A stretch of DNA of 64,000 bases from positions 1,178,001-1,242,000 of the forward strand of contig JAJLTO010000005.1 in NCBI GenBank assembly GCA_030568195.1, given 5' to 3'. The position numbers were made by a program, and so were the translations under genes. Positions 37,001-46,295 of this stretch are shown in pieces. The stretch's first letter is position 1. Each line of letters opens with the position of its first letter. The notes beneath the pieces were generated by a model. That model worked only from the letters and a program-made list of their open reading frames with translations, did not search any database and was not told where the DNA came from. The stretch is from Dipodascopsis uninucleata var. uninucleata (Eukaryota; Ascomycota; Lipomycetes; Lipomycetales; Lipomycetaceae).

Positions 37001-38250
37001 CCACGTCGTCTCCATCTGTTGATCAATCTTCGACAAACTCTTCGCAAAACAGATCCAATTTTGAGGACGAAGATGAGGAAGCTGAGACACAGTTTGGTTC
37101 GTCACCTGCAACTACAACCACTGCGACAACCACAAATATTTTTAGTCAGACAGGAATTCTGACAGGTGTTGCGAATTCTAGTGCACTAGCTACAGACTCG
37201 ATGTCTGTATCATCCTCGGTACAGAATAACGCTCCTGAATCTGTTCGTGAGGGTATTTCTAGACCTGACACCCCTACCGGTGACAAATATACATCTTCTT
37301 TGAATACCATTGTAACTGCAGACGAAGAATCTGGTACGATCGCTACAACTGCTGGTGTCCCCGACGAGAAGGCGAAGGAAACAACTGAAGACATCCCTAA
37401 TGTTTCTGATAGTACAATCGAGGCCGAAAACACAGCTGTTCTTATTTCTCAGAATGCGTCAGACACGACAGATTCGGCAAATTCGTTGGTGAGCGCAATT
37501 GAATCTCAGGATCACAGTGTGGAAGACGACGCAGATCCATTTGCTCTTAGACCTAAGAAGAAGGATACTACTCCTACTAAGGAAGAATTTGATGCCGTGT
37601 TTTCTGACCTTGGATTTCCTTCAAAGTCTAGTGAACAGTCACGTAATGAAGTAGAAGCTGCACCTACTCAACAGCATTTTAATGCAGAATTCCCTCCAAT
37701 TGAAGAGCTCGAAATCTACGACGATTCTGCGTCATCGGAAGTTGAGTCTGTGAATGTAAATGAAGGATCTAATAGTGCACAAACTACTGCAAAACAGGAA
37801 TCTGCGCAGCCCGAAACTATAGAGACCAAGGGAGAAGAAGTTCAGAGCCCTGAGCCTGAGAAGAAGCAGATGCAAGATTCATTCGATGCTATGTTCGCTT
37901 CATTTACTGCTCCTGCAAACACCTCTGGAAGTAGTGCGCTGTCTGCTCCTATTTCTGGTCAAAGCGCTCAAACGGATGACGACATATTCAACTTCAACTT
38001 CAACTCCTTCTCACAGGCATCTGAGCCTACAGCACCTCAGGCTGCGGGACCGCCTTTGCCACCGAAGGTTCCAATTGGTGGAAACAATGGCTCTGGTGAA
38101 AAGAGTGTGACATTTGATGATTTCGACAAAGTTTTTAATGAGTTGCAGGATGCAAAGATTACTACTGATGGTACTAAAGGAGAATCTACAAAGTCTTTTA
38201 CAGACGACGATTTTGAGAGTTTTGGTAAAGAGTTTTCGTTTAGCCACTAA
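34032..38250 (+). CDS. EDE1: Endocytic scaffold Ede1/Eps15 with three EH domains
   Basis: Early-arriving clathrin endocytosis scaffold; its EH domains bind NPF motifs of adaptors. Five exons: 34032-34059, 34314-34471, 34571-34694, 34756-34878 and 34964-38250, 1239 aa. The spliced start reads MASNNIFSEVPAAPRLTLTQ. EH1 is about residues 15-105 (GQIW-type helix as IWQIADDENNGFLN), EH2 about 125-205 (IWNIADTHRRGGLDLTEF) and EH3 about 285-375 (IWDLSDIRNSGELSMDEF). A Pro/Ser/Thr-rich region follows, then a coiled coil at about 578-760, a Ser/Thr/Asp/Glu-rich region, and repeats of the form F-D-x-x-F ending SFGKEFSFSH. One NPF is present (NNPFLGF). Unlike S. cerevisiae Ede1 (1381 aa) no C-terminal UBA domain is visible. 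Confidence 0.9.
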
Positions 38251-38600
38251 TCACTGGATATAGGTTTTTCTGGATCTATAGACTCTATGATTGTTATAGT
38301 ATATATATATTAATTCTAAGTATAGTATTACTATTAATTCTTTTGTTCTTTTTACAATTTTTGTTGTTTCCGATCATATTTTTTTGCAAAAATTTAAAAT
38401 AGCTTCACTTATGGCACTATCAAAGTACCGTGGCTCTCAACTTGTGCAGAATTATAAATAGTGATGTAATTATAAGATTCATGTTGTTACATAGTTAACG
38501 GAAATGATAGTTAGATAGATATACGTAGAGTGTTATTCAATAGCCTATTTTGATCTAGAAGTTTTATCTATGTTACATAACAATTTTGCATCTAAAATTC
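38251..38600. other. Intergenic between convergent EDE1 and BRX1
   Basis: 350 bp of AT-rich 3' flanking DNA. Nothing recognisable. Confidence 0.5.
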
Positions 38601-39530
38601 TTAACGGAAGAGAACACTATCTGCAAGAGGATCTGGCCCCTTGCTGAGCTTTTCCTTGATCTTTTCAGACTTCATGATCTTGCGCTGCTGAACTCTGTCA
38701 ACACGAGTATTTTTAGCTGCAGCCTTTCCAAGCTTTAGTTGAGAACGAACCAAATTAGGCGAGACGAATTCTTTATTATCGAAGATTAGAGGTCCAGAGA
38801 AGCTACCTTCCAGGATCGAAATTAAAGTCATGACGAAACGAGGACCAATCTCAACGAGAGATAGAGTAAGCTGTTTTTTCTTGGACTTTACGGTAGTATC
38901 ATCCTCATTCTCAACAACAGTACTAGACTCATTAGCGACTGTATTAATAGACTCAGCAATTTGATAGTTTCGAAACCAAATTTTGTTATCAGTTACGGAA
39001 AACAAGATGACATGATCAACAAATGGCTTTGCCTTACGGGCTCCCTTGGGAACTCCAAAAATATGCAGAAGAAGCTCCTTTACAAGAGCATAATGAGGAG
39101 AGGCATCGAAGGATTTATCAAAAGACACAATTGGTCTCGAGCCCTTTAAGCAATTTCCCGTGAAATTTAATTCTGACATGGTGTGTAAGTTCTGGACATG
39201 GAACTTTGCCGTAGGACCATTGGGAGCCTTAGACAAATACAAGTAAAGATCTTGTCGCTTTCTTGCCTCAAAGAAAAGAATATTGTTACAATTGTAAAGA
39301 TCTGCGAGCTCATTCAATTGAAATAATTTTGACTTCGTGTCGAATTTGGAGTCTTTCTTAGCATGAGGAAACATAGATGATATGTCATTAATCAAATGTC
39401 GCTGTCTTGAAGTCACACCTCTAGACGAGAGAAGTAAAACTTTCTGGCGATTTCTGGTAATAGGCTTCTCATTCTCCTCAGCATCATGCTTTCGCTTTGA
39501 ACCTGCTATCGCTTTATACAGGGATGCCAT
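38601..39530 (-). CDS. BRX1: Ribosome biogenesis protein Brx1 (Brix domain)
   Basis: Nucleolar assembly factor of the 60S subunit, acting with Ebp2 early in large-subunit maturation. Single exon, 309 aa, close to yeast Brx1 (291 aa). The Brix domain spans roughly residues 28-245: NRQKVLLLSSRGVTSRQRHL, DISSMFPHAKKDSKFD, NNILFFEARKRQDLYLYLSK, PNGPTAKFHVQNLHTM, ELNFTGNCLKGSRPIVSFDK, then HVILFSVTDNKIWFRNYQI and LVEIGPRFVMTLISILEGSF. A basic C-terminal tail follows. One insert (about 200-220) is acidic and Ser/Thr-rich. A GATGAG (PAC core, 39572-39577) and an AAAATTTTTT (RRPE-like, 39807-39816) lie upstream, as in ribosome-biogenesis promoters. Confidence 0.95.
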   Translation of the reverse strand: MASLYKAIAGSKRKHDAEENEKPITRNRQKVLLLSSRGVTSRQRHLINDISSMFPHAKKDSKFDTKSKLFQLNELADLYNCNNILFFEARKRQDLYLYLSKAPNGPTAKFHVQNLHTMSELNFTGNCLKGSRPIVSFDKSFDASPHYALVKELLLHIFGVPKGARKAKPFVDHVILFSVTDNKIWFRNYQIAESINTVANESSTVVENEDDTTVKSKKKQLTLSLVEIGPRFVMTLISILEGSFSGPLIFDNKEFVSPNLVRSQLKLGKAAAKNTRVDRVQQRKIMKSEKIKEKLSKGPDPLADSVLFR

Positions 39531-41071
39531 TTTGATTTATGGTGTAGTGATGCTATATGTCTTTGCTAATCGATGAGCCTTCAGGAGATCTTTAGAACTT
39601 ACGCTGATTCTTGATTTCTATCTTTCAAATAGTATAAGCACGGCCTTTAAGTAGAAATACTATGAGCACTGTAAACACAGATTCAGATTTGAAGTGGATC
39701 CAGAAATACACGATAGCTAGACTGCACTGAAATTGGATAAACACAAGAATACCTAGTTGGAGTATTGAAAGGTAACTTATTGTACCAACGAAAAATTGAA
39801 TCCCAGAAAATTTTTTGGAGTGGTAATTTTTTCAGGGGCAATAAATAAGCTAGTACTAATACGGTATAGCGTTTACTTATATGGAACTGACATACCTTAA
39901 ACAGATAATATTACAAAGCAGGAATTATAGATACCATAATAGGAAGTTCCTTTGCCTACGAATAAACTATTACCTAGAATCTTGTGAAAGTGTATGGCCG
40001 AGTGCTTCGAGAAATATGGCAAAAATGGCTGGTACTCTGCATATAAGCAATATTTAACTACACAAGACGAGATATGCAAAGAATCTATAAATGGCTTCGT
40101 TATTTACATACGATGCAATGAATGCTGCATTTGCTCAGAAAGTTAGGTCGCATCGCGGGCTATACATGTTATAACAGAGCCAGCACAATTGGGTGATAGT
40201 GCAAACTGGTGGACTGACCCGACTAACTTGGCATAACACAAGATGTCCACTGAGCAGACATGACAGACAATATGTATCATTTCTGGACAGGCACTATAAA
40301 TATCTCAAAAGGAGCGCATGGAGCAGGCAAAAGACCCGAAGAATCCTTGTGGATTCCTCGTATTCGGCCACTGTCCCTTTTACAAAAGAGTGATCGATAA
40401 CACTAGTCTCTAAAAGTAGTGAAATATAGTGCATATACAAATCGTTGGTGTAATAGTTAAGCCATAAAGTTACGAAGTAATGGAAGATAAACATTATGCA
40501 CCCATTATAGAGGACCCTTGTTGGGACCAAGTACCTATATTATCAAGAGGATATACAGTTCAACAATTATTTGTACTAGAGCAAATATGGAACTCATGCG
40601 CTGAAAACAATTCTAGCCAACCTTAATTATGTACCAAGACGCTGCAAAATGCACGCAATTAGCAGTATAAAAGTGCGATTAACTGTCAGAAGGGAGTTCA
40701 TAAAATATTAAAAATTGCAACATTAAACTGTATTTTGCCCTCTGTTTAACTTATGAGTGGCCGATCTCAAATCACTGTTCTTTGAACCAGTTCACAAAAT
40801 ACTAAAAGAAAAAGCGAGAAAGAAAAACTAAATTTTTTTATCTGTTATGCAAGATGTTACCCGGAAAATCATTCGCTATCGCTCTAAATAGCAAATGACA
40901 AATGTGCTCGCCATTCCGTTCACTTGCCATCCAGGAATTATGGGAAGGACGACAACTTATAGCACATCTTAGCCAGAGGGTTGTCCACTGTTCGCTACAT
41001 TTATTCTTATACTCTTCAACCTCATTCATAGTGACTAGTAAGTATATATTGTATTTCGCCTGAAGGCTATT
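39531..41071. other. Divergent intergenic region, BRX1 / hydrolase
   Basis: About 1.54 kb. The left end holds possible PAC and RRPE sites for BRX1. The middle has small open frames only, including a 31-codon ATG frame at 40318-40413, without support. No RNA gene was recognised. Confidence 0.45.
39572..39577 (-). promoter_or_regulatory. PAC-like core upstream of BRX1
   Basis: GATGAG lies 42 bp upstream of the BRX1 ATG, with an RRPE-like AAAATTTTTT at 39807-39816. Both are known motifs of ribosome-biogenesis genes in yeasts, bound by Pbf1/2 and Stb3. A 6-base match alone is weak, and the short distance to the ATG is unusual. Confidence 0.3.
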
Positions 41072-44005
41072 ATGCCATCGAAGCGCCCGCAAGAACAACA
41101 ATCCACGTCGTTTGCTGAAAGCTACTATTCAATTCCTGCTACCTCACCTCCTTCTCCATCTCCTCCGTCTCCTCCTGGCAATTACCAGCGTGAAAGAAGC
41201 CTGCCTATATCAATAGCTAGCACTTACGGCCGCTCGTTTTTCAGAAAACCCGTTATTGTACCTAGGAAACTGAACGCAGACGGGTCAATTAGATCTGACA
41301 GTTTAGATACGCCTCGTCACGAAGACATTAAAGAAAGTCCTAGGTCCGGTCAGCGTAAAAATAGCAATAACGATAGCATAGATAGCGATAGAGACGTGAG
41401 TAACAGAAACAGTACTTCTATCGAAGCAAAAGAGCGTGTCGTTGTTAGCACTGAAGAGAAGCCAAGTACTTGGGAGTGCTACAAGCGGTTTTTGGGATTT
41501 GGTGCAGAACGCCCCCAACCAGATCCGCATCTCAAACCAGTTTTAGTATTAAGAGACGGTGGTTCTCTACCTAGCAGAAAAAATAGTAGCGGTAGTGAGA
41601 GTAGTGTTTCATTTGCACCTTCGACTGTATTAAGATCGCCTACGGAAAAGTCTATTAGGTTCAGTATCCAAAAGGAAAAAATGAACGGTAATAATAACAA
41701 CGGTTACTTCGTCCAGAGCAATTCAGCACCCTATGGATCCTATCAAGCGCAATCACCAATAAGAAATAATAGTGGCAATGGGAACACGAAGTATGAGCAG
41801 TTTCCTGCATCGGCTGGTTCAATGATGACACCGCCAGATATGGACGACTATGACAATGATAATCAACAGTCGCAGACTCCGAAGTCATCGTCTTGGTTTG
41901 GATCGCTCTTCTCTAAGCAGAAGGCTAAAAATGATACCGAAGTCGAAAAGGAATCTAACGAAATCGTATACGGCTCAAATGGGCCTCCTTCACCTCCTAC
42001 TTCAATTCTAAGTACTACGTCATCAATTAACACATTGAGACCAAATGTTAACCAAAGTACTCTCTCACTCGCAACTTCTGGTTATAGTGTGTCTCGTCGC
42101 GATAGTGATTATAGTAGAAGTACTAGTCCTACTGGTTCCACCAAGTCGTCAGCGACTACTATGACGAATAATGGCAATAATTCAAATACTTGGGCATTTT
42201 GGTCGCGTCTAAGAGCCAAGGACGCTAATGGTGCTATAAATAATGGCCCCGATGACGGAATTATCGCTTTCTCTGGCCCATCATCACAGTCTTATATGAA
42301 TAAGCAGCGAAAAGGTGCTGATGATTCTATGAGCGTGATGTCGTCAGATACTGTACTTGTTAATCCAGGACCTCAAAAATCAAATTTATCGCGTAATCAA
42401 TCTCGAGCATCAATTAGTTATTCTCCTAGTATGTATAATTTGTCCACAAACGACACCGTGGAGGCTACATACAGAAATGGTACGTACAACGTTAATCCGC
42501 CTCCTCCTCTGAAATCGCGATCTACATTTAGGAGTGGTAAGGATGAAAAATCGTCGAAGCAATCTTCGAAGGTGGATATCAACAAGTATGGTAACATGAC
42601 TGCAGTGCAAACATACATGCCGGAGTCAGAAGTTCTTGCGTCTGACAAGAAGAAGAGTAAGAAGGAAAAGAAGGAGAAGAAGGATGTTATAAGATATCCA
42701 GATTATACAGGGCCGAGACTGGAAGAGTGTTATACATATGAAACAGCGGTGGATAAGATTTTGTCGGAGTCTATTCAGAAAGTGGGTCAATTTTTCGGAA
42801 GTAATACTTCTGTTGAAAATAAGCGGCTGCACTTGAAATTGACCACTCCACCAAAAATCCGTAAAGCTGTCGCTATCGGTGTTCATGGTTTCTTCCCCAT
42901 TAGATTTGTCAGAAGTATACTGGGCGAGCCTACCGGGACATCGGTAAAATTTGCAAATGAGGCGGCACTTGCGATTCAGAGATGGGCAGAAAATAACAAC
43001 CAAGAAGTTGATATTGAAAAGATTGCATTGGAGGGCGAGGGAATTGTACTTGACAGAGTAGAGAATCTTTACAGATTATTATCCAATTGGATGGATCATT
43101 TACATGAAGCAGACTTTATTATGGTGGCGGCGCACTCTCAAGGAACGCCGGTTACAGTTCAGCTGGTTGCCAAACTTATTGAGGAGGGCCATGTTGATAA
43201 CAAGAAGATTGGAATTATTGGCATGGCCGGTATTTCATTAGGACCATTCTATGGGCTTGACCAGAAACTTGTTATGAGAGCATACACGCCATTTGAATCT
43301 GATTCTCTGAAAGAGCTTTTTGCTTTTCAGAATCCTGAAAGTCTTCAGTCTAGAAGATACATACAAGGTATTCGAACAGTTATTCAGCATGGTGTTAAAA
43401 TCTCGTACATCGGATCTGTTAATGATCCTTTGGTGCCCTTATACTCGTCTCTCTGCGTTCATGTAAATCATCCGTATATCTATCGTGGTATTTACGTCGA
43501 CGGACGACAGCACGGACCTACTTTTATTATTAGACTGCTTGAGATCTTATCCAAGTTGAGAAACTTGGGAATTGCGGATCATGGAATTGTGAGAGACATT
43601 TCTGATGCGATGGCGGGCACTCTCACGGGAGGCGGTCATTCTACAATATATAATGCAGGCGAAGTGTATGATATTGCAATTAAGCACACGCTTGAAACTA
43701 CTGAGATGCCCAATATTCCTGTGCATGTGGACAAGTTTGAAGTGCCAATGCCCAGCAATTACAATCCTTACAATCTTCCGTGGAATGTGAGAAGTATGCT
43801 TGCAGAGGATCATGTGCGATCACATTTTAGTCATGAAATAAAAGAACTGCTGGACCTCTTTGATCATTGGAATCCGGAGCATAAACCCCTGAAGGAGATT
43901 AAGTATAGATTAAGCTCTATACGTCAGCAGGCTGGATCCGAATCTCAGCAGCAGCCGACGTCAAATATACCACCACAGCCGCCACTACCACCTGCCTTGT
44001 CGTGA
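41072..44005 (+). CDS. Large fungal alpha/beta hydrolase, function unknown
   Basis: Single exon, 977 aa. The first 550 residues are low-complexity (Ser, Asn, Pro-rich), with possible phosphosites and a lysine run KKKSKKEKKEKKD before the domain. The C-terminal hydrolase domain begins near AVAIGVHGFFPIRFVR (about 600). The likely nucleophile is Ser689 in AHSQGT, a GxSxG-like elbow. GSVNDPLVPLYS (Asp785) and DGRQHGPTF (His814) are candidates for the other triad members, assigned by order only. LGPFYGLDQKLVMRAY and SLKELFAFQNPES are conserved in this group as I recall it, including uncharacterised budding-yeast and fission-yeast proteins. No signal peptide or membrane helix is seen, so a cytosolic or membrane-associated lipase/esterase is possible. 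The substrate is unknown. Confidence 0.75.
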   Translation: MPSKRPQEQQSTSFAESYYSIPATSPPSPSPPSPPGNYQRERSLPISIASTYGRSFFRKPVIVPRKLNADGSIRSDSLDTPRHEDIKESPRSGQRKNSNNDSIDSDRDVSNRNSTSIEAKERVVVSTEEKPSTWECYKRFLGFGAERPQPDPHLKPVLVLRDGGSLPSRKNSSGSESSVSFAPSTVLRSPTEKSIRFSIQKEKMNGNNNNGYFVQSNSAPYGSYQAQSPIRNNSGNGNTKYEQFPASAGSMMTPPDMDDYDNDNQQSQTPKSSSWFGSLFSKQKAKNDTEVEKESNEIVYGSNGPPSPPTSILSTTSSINTLRPNVNQSTLSLATSGYSVSRRDSDYSRSTSPTGSTKSSATTMTNNGNNSNTWAFWSRLRAKDANGAINNGPDDGIIAFSGPSSQSYMNKQRKGADDSMSVMSSDTVLVNPGPQKSNLSRNQSRASISYSPSMYNLSTNDTVEATYRNGTYNVNPPPPLKSRSTFRSGKDEKSSKQSSKVDINKYGNMTAVQTYMPESEVLASDKKKSKKEKKEKKDVIRYPDYTGPRLEECYTYETAVDKILSESIQKVGQFFGSNTSVENKRLHLKLTTPPKIRKAVAIGVHGFFPIRFVRSILGEPTGTSVKFANEAALAIQRWAENNNQEVDIEKIALEGEGIVLDRVENLYRLLSNWMDHLHEADFIMVAAHSQGTPVTVQLVAKLIEEGHVDNKKIGIIGMAGISLGPFYGLDQKLVMRAYTPFESDSLKELFAFQNPESLQSRRYIQGIRTVIQHGVKISYIGSVNDPLVPLYSSLCVHVNHPYIYRGIYVDGRQHGPTFIIRLLEILSKLRNLGIADHGIVRDISDAMAGTLTGGGHSTIYNAGEVYDIAIKHTLETTEMPNIPVHVDKFEVPMPSNYNPYNLPWNVRSMLAEDHVRSHFSHEIKELLDLFDHWNPEHKPLKEIKYRLSSIRQQAGSESQQQPTSNIPPQPPLPPALS

Positions 44006-44869
44006 ATAGCATTTACATATATGGCCAAAACTGTTAGCAGATCATTTGAATAGAATTTTTTAAGGAGTTGCCTTTTTCCGAGTGTTTATTTCGAGACTTG
44101 CATTTCATAAAGATGGTGTTTTTCGTCTGTTTTATTTAATTCTTAATTGTTCTAATTTCTTCGTCATATAGTTCTATTATCTGATCGTGTCTACTCTTAT
44201 ATTTACATCTGAGTTTCTTTGATGATAATAATTGATTGCGTTTTTTCTATGTCTTCTACCTTGTATTGTATATGTTTTTTTTGGTGCTGAATTTTGCAGA
44301 TACATAATCCACATAGATTCTTTATCTTTATCTTACGTTTTCATTGCGATGCCAATCAATTCTATCTTGCATTGTTTATATCATGCTCTCAATTGAAACT
44401 AGAGATTAAGGACGTTATATGTCGTCTACGAATTTCTTTTTATCGGACACACTACCGATACTGTAAGAGCAGATTGCTAAGTTGCTAAACGTCAGCATTT
44501 CAGGCGAGCTGTAATGGATATATACCGAAAATTCTTGCTAGAAGCCTTTTGCTAGCATATGACGTGATTTTCATGATCTGCAGATTTACGACCAACACGG
44601 AGTCGGAATCTTCAGGGTGCTTGGGAACTATAGGTACTAGCAGCACTGATGGAAGCGCCAGGAGGATCTAGCAATGCAATTTACTCCCAGAATGAATGGT
44701 CGAACCTTAAATAGATTAAGATTATGGTGCGCGAATTGGTAAGAAACAACTGCATGATGCAAAATCCCCAATTCATGTCACAAGCAGCGTGATCCAGATC
44801 ACAATTCCTGTTACTCCCTGCTGGCACCGCCCTCTTCTATTACCCTGTCTGACTCTGTGTATCCCCTGA

Positions 44870-44896
44870 CACGTGCGATTTAGGTAATATCACGTG
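44870..44896. promoter_or_regulatory. Paired CACGTG E-boxes
   Basis: CACGTG occurs at 44870-44875 and again at 44891-44896; the second is within ATCACGTG, the Cbf1/CDEI consensus. They sit about 1.4 kb upstream of the next gene start (46296), so the target is unclear. Confidence 0.35.
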
Positions 44897-44947
44897 ACTG
44901 TTGCCCGTGATGCGCGATGCCAGAGCATTGAGTGTATTGGCGCAAAG

Positions 44948-44962
44948 AGCTGCAGGACGGCA
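44948..44962 (+). repeat. 15-bp direct repeat, copy 1
   Basis: AGCTGCAGGACGGCA occurs here and again at 45646-45660 in the same orientation, 698 bp apart. The flanks do not match well. Confidence 0.6.
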
Positions 44963-45645
44963 CTGTGAGCTTATTTGCCGATGAATGAAATTTAGAGTAA
45001 TGCAACCAGTGCAGATTATGGGTTGACTGTGTTTTTCGATACTTACGTAGGAGCGGAGACGGTTATGGTGAACGACACCAGCTACGTTCGGTATCCTATG
45101 TTAGGCCTAGGAATTCCAAAATTACCCTGCTATATTGCAATCGTATCCTTCCTGGACAATGACGGGCCATATTTCTGGATACTATGTATGGCGTTACTAC
45201 GGGCGCAGACTTATTTGCGGTGAATTTATTGATCGCCTTTATAGCGAAGACCGCGAAGCTTTATCCTGGCTAGTAGCGAGCTATTGTTCTTGGCATGTCC
45301 AGAAAGAGCGCTTTGAGACCTGACTAAGGGTTGATTAGACGCCGAAGCAGTGGCGCATATGACATAAATGTAGCATAGCTGGACACTATCACATTTGAGT
45401 TTGAAATTTAGAGTTGCCTCCACCATTCGAGGCTGTACAGACGAAGAAAAGGCATCCAACACTATTTAGTGCGAGCAAAATTTGCTTGATAAGTACTCAA
45501 AATACTTCCTGTTTTAGATAATTATGCCCAATTTATATAGCGTACAGCGTAGTCTGGGGACAATGGCGTCAAGCTTTTAATTTAAGTTCTGTATAAGAAG
45601 TAGAGCCCATTTAAATTAAGCAATCTATTAGTGCTGCTCTTCAGA

Positions 45646-45660
45646 AGCTGCAGGACGGCA
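45646..45660 (+). repeat. 15-bp direct repeat, copy 2
   Basis: Exact second copy of AGCTGCAGGACGGCA, as at 44948-44962. Confidence 0.6.
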
Positions 45661-46295
45661 ACTTCGTGGCAGCATTGATTACTTTTCTCCAGTGCACAGC
45701 TCAATTCGGCTTTTACAGATAGTTCCCTGTGTCCATTCTTTCTCTCTTTTTTTGTCTGTCTTGTCCTGTCGTATATCCTGCAGACATAGAAAGCGTTAGT
45801 ATTGTATATACAGTCGTCGTACCTTGGCGTGAGTTTGGTTTGTTGATGCGCATGGGAGAATAACACTGCACTGTGTTACTGGCGCAGACCTCACCATCGA
45901 CCCCTCCTTCCCCTTTTTTCGTGCAAATTGTTGAAAGCAGAGCTCTGGTCAGAAGATTATTGCCATTTCCTATAAAAACCGGTAATATTTGGCTAACATT
46001 GGAAATTGCGAATTGATTTATAGCTCGTTAGTTGCGTAAGCGATTCGATTGAACTATCCGAGAATTAATTATCATTCGGGAAGACCCTGCGCTATTGCAT
46101 GTGTGAATGTTGGAGTAGCACTGCTCAAAGAGAATAACAACACGAGCCAGACCAGATTCTGTTACAGTCACTAGTTATTCCATTTAGGCAGAAGAGTCCT
46201 CAAACAGACAAGAAGTGAACACTGCAGTAATTCACAGTTTAAGGAAACGCTGATTCTATTGTGAGTGCTGCTCAGAAAGCTTGACTTCCTAGAAG

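Larger units (their letters stand above)
44006..46295. other. Long intergenic region with paired CACGTG boxes
   Basis: About 2.3 kb without a convincing gene. It has two CACGTG boxes (44870-44875 and 44891-44896) and a 15-bp direct repeat (44948-44962 and 45646-45660). The 44.6-45.5 kb part is less AT-rich than its surroundings and holds short overlapping open frames, which might be the remains of a gene; I recognise none of them. Confidence 0.45.

Noticed and set aside
40318-40413. Small ATG frame of 31 codons with an amino-acid mix that looks somewhat coding (KNPCGFLVFGHCPFYK).
   Set aside because: Upstream stop, no splice site joining it to another exon, and no recognised family. Too short to support as a gene.
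45023-45323. Overlapping short open frames in the 44-46 kb gap.
   Set aside because: No family features, and no intron pattern ties them together. Treated as chance frames or possible gene remains.
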